Assembly: GCA_002343505.1 (NCBI GenBank)
Contig: DDQZ01000094.1
Coordinates: forward strand, 110,976 to 129,001
DNA length: 18,026 bases
DNA from: Verrucomicrobiaceae bacterium UBA2429
GTDB lineage: Bacteria; Verrucomicrobiota; Verrucomicrobiia; Verrucomicrobiales; Verrucomicrobiaceae
Direction: 5' to 3'
Every line of letters begins with the position of its first letter. Positions within the stretch are counted from its first letter, which is position 1. The notes under the pieces were generated by a model. The model was not told the origin of the DNA. It ran no database searches and saw nothing but the letters and a program-made list of their open reading frames with translations. Below are positions 14,484 through 18,026 of the stretch, one piece after another. The position numbers and the translations under genes are program-made.

Positions 14484-16070
14484 CTTCGGTCCTTTGGGTT
14501 CCGATTTCGGCAAGGCAGCGCCGGTGGCCGGATGCCATGGCAGCGATGTGGGCGCTGCGGCGGCGGAGGCCATTGTCGCGGGTTCCTGCCATTGAAAGGT
14601 CGGACGCGGCAGCGTCTTCCACATCTGCGCGCTGAGGCTGGCGAGAAGGTCGGCGTGTTCCGCCTTGGTGGCGATGTTCTCGTTTTCGTCGGGATCATTT
14701 TCGTGATCGTAGAGTTCTTGCGCGGTGATCTTCCGTGAGGAAAGCTCCAGCCACTCGATGTAGCGATAGCGTTCGGAGCGCATCGCATAGCCCATGTGGT
14801 GGCCATCCTTTTCACGACGGGGGAACTGGCTGAAGGCGGCGTCTTTGACCTTTGTGGCGGTTCCGTTAAGCAGCGGCTTGAGGCTGGTGCCTTCGAGCTT
14901 TTCAGGAACGGGCAGGCCGGCCAGATCGGCGAGCGTGGGATAAACGTCCACGAACTCGACGAGCGCATTCGACTTGGTGCCGTTCGCCTTGGCACCGGGC
15001 ATGCGGATCATCAGCGGCGCGCGTGTGTCGATCTCGTAGTTGGTCTGTTTGCACCAGCCGCCGTGCTCGCCGAGCTTCCAACCGTGGTCGCTCCACAGCA
15101 CGACGATCGTGTTGCCGGCGAGACCAAGGCGATCAAGCTCATCGAGCAATCGGCCGACTTGCGCGTCGATGTAGGACACCGCCGCGTAGTAGCCGTGCTT
15201 CAGTTCGCGCTGTTGCGCTTCCGAAAGCGGTCCCTCTCTCGGCCAGCGGGCGTCCGAGTAGTCCATGTAGTCGCGCAGCTCATAGAATCCGCCCTGGAAT
15301 TCGCCAAAGGCCATGCTTGGAGCGCCGTGGGGCAGGTGGTCGTTCGTCGCGAGCGGAATCTTCGAGCGGTCATAGAGATCCCAATACTTCCTCGGCACGA
15401 CGAACGGCAGATGCGGGCGGATGAAGCCTGCCGCGAGGAAAAAGGGCTGCTTTTCAGATGCGAGCCTGCGCATGGCGGTGACGGCCTGTTCTCCGATTGC
15501 GCCATCGAAGTGTTCCTCGTCAGGAATGTCGAGCACCTCAGTGGCCGCGGCGCGCATGCGTTCGATCCGAGCCTTTGGTTTGCCTTCGGCCCGCATTTGC
15601 TCGCGAAACTCCGCAAGCTTCCCGGTTGCCGCTTTAGACCATGATGGTTTTTCCGGCCACACATGCGGCTCGTCCCACGACACATTGTCCGGCCACGGAT
15701 TGTGGAAGATTTTGCCGAAGCCAAGCGTGTAGTAGCCGTGCTTGCGGAAATGCTGAGGAATCGTGACCGCGTCCGGCATGACGGAGCGCATTTCGGTCGA
15801 GAGATACCAGACCTTGGTCGAATCCGGCCGCATGCCAGTCATGAGCGAGACGCGCGAAGGATTGCAAACCGCCTGCTGGCAGTACGCGCGGCTGAAAAGC
15901 ACGCCGGAAGCCGCGAGGCGGTCGAGATTCGGCGAGATGACGTGCTCCACACCGTAGCAGCCGAGATCACAACGCATATCGTCCACGGCGATAAACAGCA
16001 CGTTCGGGCGTTCCGCCAAGGCGGAGAGCAACGGCAATCCAATGATGAGCGCTAAGAGCAGGTGTTTCAC
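14253..16070 (-). CDS. Iduronate-2-sulfatase-like secreted sulfatase with C-terminal VHL-beta-like domain
   Basis: This 605-residue formylglycine sulfatase has a signal peptide (MKHLLLALIIGLPLLSALA), metal ligands D30/D31 (FIAVDDMRCD) and C69 in the CNPSR motif to be oxidised to formylglycine. The blocks AYCQQAV, GFGKIFHN, FIRPHLPFVVP and WSDHGWKLGEHGGW are close to those of iduronate-2-sulfatases. Iduronate itself is not proven as substrate, since bacterial relatives act on several sulfated sugars. Residues about 530-605 are a VHL-beta-like module. The start is GTG at 16070, supported by the signal peptide. No good Shine-Dalgarno is seen and the lyase gene ends 30 bases upstream. Its stop overlaps the next sulfatase start (ATGA). 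Both sulfatases end in the identical residues KAIIPAP, pointing to tandem duplication. Confidence 0.9.
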   Translation of the reverse strand: MKHLLLALIIGLPLLSALAERPNVLFIAVDDMRCDLGCYGVEHVISPNLDRLAASGVLFSRAYCQQAVCNPSRVSLMTGMRPDSTKVWYLSTEMRSVMPDAVTIPQHFRKHGYYTLGFGKIFHNPWPDNVSWDEPHVWPEKPSWSKAATGKLAEFREQMRAEGKPKARIERMRAAATEVLDIPDEEHFDGAIGEQAVTAMRRLASEKQPFFLAAGFIRPHLPFVVPRKYWDLYDRSKIPLATNDHLPHGAPSMAFGEFQGGFYELRDYMDYSDARWPREGPLSEAQQRELKHGYYAAVSYIDAQVGRLLDELDRLGLAGNTIVVLWSDHGWKLGEHGGWCKQTNYEIDTRAPLMIRMPGAKANGTKSNALVEFVDVYPTLADLAGLPVPEKLEGTSLKPLLNGTATKVKDAAFSQFPRREKDGHHMGYAMRSERYRYIEWLELSSRKITAQELYDHENDPDENENIATKAEHADLLASLSAQMWKTLPRPTFQWQEPATMASAAAAPTSLPWHPATGAALPKSEPKGPKLAVTFQNQSTAAVELIWISPQGAEKHYKTLEPKDAFSIRSSGGAVWVIKDANNKPLGHFQIHGTADKPVKAIIPAP

Positions 16071-16100
16071 ATTCGGGTGTCGGCGAGGTGATGCGACGGA

Positions 16101-17003
16101 TCAAGCCGGCCTCTTCGCCAACGCATCACGGATGATGTTGAGCACCTGCTCGCGTTCAGCTCCGGCGAGGGGCAGGCGCGGCTCGCGCACCCATTCGTTG
16201 CCGAGGCCGGTCTCCTGGCAGAGCAGCTTGATGTACTGGACGAAGTGCAGGTGGGTGTCGAGCTTCATGAGCGGCTGGCTCCAGCGATAGAGCGCGCGGC
16301 ATTCGTCCCAGCGGCCGGCCTGGGCGAGGTCCCAGAGCTGCTGGTTTTCTTTCGGAAAGGCGATGCCGCTGCCACAGACCCAGCCGTCAATGCCGAGGAT
16401 GGCGGACTCCAGGAAGAGATCATCCACACCGGTGAAGATGCGGTAGCGGTCGCCTGCGAGATTGCGAAGTTCGGTGATGCGGCGGGTGTTGGCGCTGCTT
16501 TCCTTGATGGCGAGCAGGTTCGGGATGTCAGCAAGCTCGACGAACGTCTCCGGCGTCACATCGGTGTGATAGCCGACGGGGTTGTTGTAAAGCATCCAGG
16601 ACAGCGGTGTGGCGGCGGCGAGGGTGCGGAACCAGTGCTGCGTCTCGCGCGGGTCGGGCTTATAGACCATGGGCGGCATGACCATGAAACCGGCGGCGCC
16701 GAGCTTTTCGCAGTCGTGCAGGTAGCGGATGGCGGCCTGCGTGCTCATCTCCGCCACGCCGCAGACCACGGGCACGCGGCCAGCGGCCACAGCGAGGGCG
16801 TGTTTCACCACGGTGCGTTTTTCCTCGGGCAGAAGCGTCTGGTTTTCGCCGAGCGAGCCGCAGACGATAAGGGCGGAGACGCCGGACTCAATGAGCGCCT
16901 CCCAGTGACGGGCGCAGGCGGGAAGGTCCAGGCTTTGGTCCGGATGCATGTGGGTGACGACGGCGGGGAAGACGCCTGACCATTCGATGGAGGACTGGGA
17001 CAT
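16101..17003 (-). CDS. DHDPS/N-acetylneuraminate lyase family enzyme
   Basis: This 300-residue class I (Schiff-base) aldolase-fold enzyme is probably cytoplasmic. The Schiff-base lysine is K167 in LLAIKESS, and the catalytic tyrosine is Y139 in MLYNNPVGYH. The substrate loop reads CGSLGEN (48-54) instead of the GTTGE of true dihydrodipicolinate synthase. The family includes 4-hydroxy-2-oxoglutarate aldolase, pyrroline-4-hydroxy-2-carboxylate deaminase and sialic acid lyase. The hydroxyproline epimerase in the same operon favours one of the first two by context; sequence alone does not decide. The ATG at 17003 gives the usual family length. The frame extends 55 codons further, but that would overlap the divergent regulator. 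It is the first gene of the operon. No clear Shine-Dalgarno is visible. Confidence 0.85.
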   Translation of the reverse strand: MSQSSIEWSGVFPAVVTHMHPDQSLDLPACARHWEALIESGVSALIVCGSLGENQTLLPEEKRTVVKHALAVAAGRVPVVCGVAEMSTQAAIRYLHDCEKLGAAGFMVMPPMVYKPDPRETQHWFRTLAAATPLSWMLYNNPVGYHTDVTPETFVELADIPNLLAIKESSANTRRITELRNLAGDRYRIFTGVDDLFLESAILGIDGWVCGSGIAFPKENQQLWDLAQAGRWDECRALYRWSQPLMKLDTHLHFVQYIKLLCQETGLGNEWVREPRLPLAGAEREQVLNIIRDALAKRPA

Positions 17004-17047
17004 GCGCGCAGGGTGGCCGCCCGTCAGCGAGGGGTCTTGATTGCTTT

Positions 17048-17066
17048 TTGGCAGGACGGCTGCCAA
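17048..17066. promoter_or_regulatory. Palindrome in the divergent promoter region, candidate operator
   Basis: The sequence TTGGCAG, 5 nt, CTGCCAA is a perfect 7-bp inverted repeat. It lies in the 73-bp gap between the lyase start (17003, minus) and the regulator start (17077, plus). Its position suits a binding site for the adjacent AraC-type regulator or another dimeric factor. AraC proteins more often use direct repeats, so the binder is uncertain. Confidence 0.45.
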
Positions 17067-17076
17067 TTCAGGCAAA

Positions 17077-17829
17077 ATGACCGCGATGAATGATCCTTTT
17101 GCCGCGCATGAAGTCGCCGAGGCGCTCTTCGACGAGCTGCCGGACGTGGTCTTTTTCATCAAGGACACCTCCGGGCGCTACGCGCGCGTGAATCAGACGC
17201 TGGCGGACCGCTGCGCAGGCGGCGACAAGAAGCGCCTGCTCGGCAAACGCCCCGCCGAGGTCTTTCCCGCCGCGCTGGCGGCCGGTTACAGCCGCCAGGA
17301 TGAGCAGGTGCTAAGGACAGGCCGCACGGTGCGCGACCAGCTGGAGATGCACATCTACCCGCGCAGTGTGGCGGGATGGTGCCTGACCACGAAGCATGCC
17401 CTGCGCGACGCTCGGGGCCATGTCATCGGTGTGGCTGGCATTTCGCGGGACTTGAACGCGCCTGGGGACAAGGCGCCAGGATTCGCCGAGCTGTCCGCAG
17501 CGCTGCGCCGCATGCGCAGGGATTTTGCCACGAGCCTGCGCATTGAGGAAATCGCCAGGGAGGCGGGCATGAGCATGCATCAGTTTGAGCAGAAAATCCG
17601 GCGGCTTTTCCAGATGAGTCCGCTGCAGTTGCTGCACAAAATGCGACTCGACGAGGCGATGCGGCTGCTGCGTGAGACGGACAAAAGCCTGGGCGAGATC
17701 GCGCTTGAGACGGGCTGGTGCGACCAGAGCGCCTTCACCCGCCATTTCAGCCGCCACACGGGCATGTCGCCGGGAAGGTTTCGCGCTTTCGAGGCTGCGC
17801 GCGCCACCGGGAAGGCCGCGGCGGAATGA
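17077..17829 (+). CDS. PAS domain-containing AraC-family regulator
   Basis: This 250-residue transcription factor has an N-terminal PAS sensor (about 12-125; FDELPDVVFFIKDTSGRYARVN, GKRPAEVFP, HVIGVAGISRDL). The C-terminal AraC/XylS double helix-turn-helix (about 145-240) reads SLRIEEIAREAGMS, FQMSPLQLLHKMRLDEAMRLL, SLGEIALETGWCDQSAFTRHF and HTGMSPGRFR. The PAS domain takes the place of the usual cupin-type sugar pocket and could bind a small ligand. No heme or flavin motif is evident. It is divergent from the lyase-sulfatase-epimerase operon and is the likely activator of it. The ATG at 17077 is chosen; the ATG at 17086 is an equally possible start, and a TTG at 17041 would overlap the palindrome. 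Confidence 0.9.
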   Translation: MTAMNDPFAAHEVAEALFDELPDVVFFIKDTSGRYARVNQTLADRCAGGDKKRLLGKRPAEVFPAALAAGYSRQDEQVLRTGRTVRDQLEMHIYPRSVAGWCLTTKHALRDARGHVIGVAGISRDLNAPGDKAPGFAELSAALRRMRRDFATSLRIEEIAREAGMSMHQFEQKIRRLFQMSPLQLLHKMRLDEAMRLLRETDKSLGEIALETGWCDQSAFTRHFSRHTGMSPGRFRAFEAARATGKAAAE

Positions 17830-17871
17830 GGCGGCGGCCTCCCTTTCCATCCGGCGCGCGTAGTGGCTCTC

Positions 17872-18026
17872 ATGCCGCGCGTCTCACGCCTCATTCTTGT
17901 TCTCGGTGACCAGCTCGATTTGGAGTCGGAGGCATTTGACGGCTTCAACGCGGGGGAGGATGCGGTGTGGATGGCGGAGGCGGCGGCGGAGTCTGTGAAG
18001 GTGTGGAGCACGAAGGCGCGCATCGC
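17872..18026 (+). CDS. Cryptochrome/photolyase-related protein, 5' part only
   Basis: Only the first 51 residues are in the window. They read MPRVSRLILVLGDQLDLES, then FDGF, DAVWMAEAAAES and VWSTKARIA. This matches the N-terminus of the deoxyribodipyrimidine photolyase-related (FeS-BCP, bacterial 6-4 photolyase) family, where LGDQL opens the Rossmann-like domain and the VW-KARIA segment follows. The iron-sulfur cysteines and FAD pocket would lie beyond the right edge. The gene starts 42 bases after the AraC gene on the same strand. It may be co-transcribed, but no functional link is evident. Confidence 0.8.
   Translation, partial: MPRVSRLILVLGDQLDLESEAFDGFNAGEDAVWMAEAAAESVKVWSTKARI

Noticed and set aside
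17004..17168. Upstream extension of the lyase frame
   Set aside because: It would run through the palindrome into the divergent AraC gene; the 300-residue form has normal family length.

Overview
The window looks like a high-GC chromosome segment from a Verrucomicrobiota bacterium (Prosthecobacter/Verrucomicrobium-like). This is inferred from tandem secreted formylglycine sulfatases, a PAS-AraC regulator, a periplasmic-sensor histidine kinase, large DUF11/beta-helix and RHS surface proteins, and a dense REP-type palindromic repeat family. No marker gene fixes the taxon.

Left part (1-8.9 kb): two large secreted proteins are encoded on the minus strand. The first (153-3383) has YD, DUF11, parallel beta-helix and thrombospondin-3-like regions. 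The second (4325-8557) is an RHS/YD-repeat protein with a variable, AT-richer C-terminal tip. Between them, on the plus strand, lies a REP-associated tyrosine transposase (RAYT, 3583-4179). Eight copies, one of them degraded, of a composite repeat of about 115-126 bp occupy almost every gene border up to 11.7 kb. Each has two inverted GGAG-headed hairpins around a mostly conserved spacer. A solo hairpin sits in frame inside the RHS gene, and one hairpin is read as part of the transposase N-terminus.

Middle (9.1-11.6 kb): a translationally coupled two-component pair, made of a 7TM histidine kinase and a NarL-type response regulator, is bracketed by the same repeats.

Right part (11.7-17.9 kb): a compact minus-strand operon runs DHDPS/NAL-family lyase, iduronate-2-sulfatase-like sulfatase, second sulfatase, then 4-hydroxyproline 2-epimerase. 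The last two junctions are ATGA overlaps. A divergent PAS-AraC regulator sits across a 73-bp gap that contains a 7-bp-arm palindrome. Both sulfatases end in a module that resembles the beta domain of von Hippel-Lindau protein (VHL). The spacing of the aromatic residues that form the hydroxyproline pocket in human VHL is kept exactly. With a hydroxyproline epimerase and a DHDPS-family enzyme (the family that includes hydroxyproline-pathway deaminases and aldolases) in the same operon, the working hypothesis is a locus for desulfating and consuming hydroxyproline-containing sulfated glycoproteins, with VHL-like domains as targeting modules. The window closes with the start of a photolyase-related gene.
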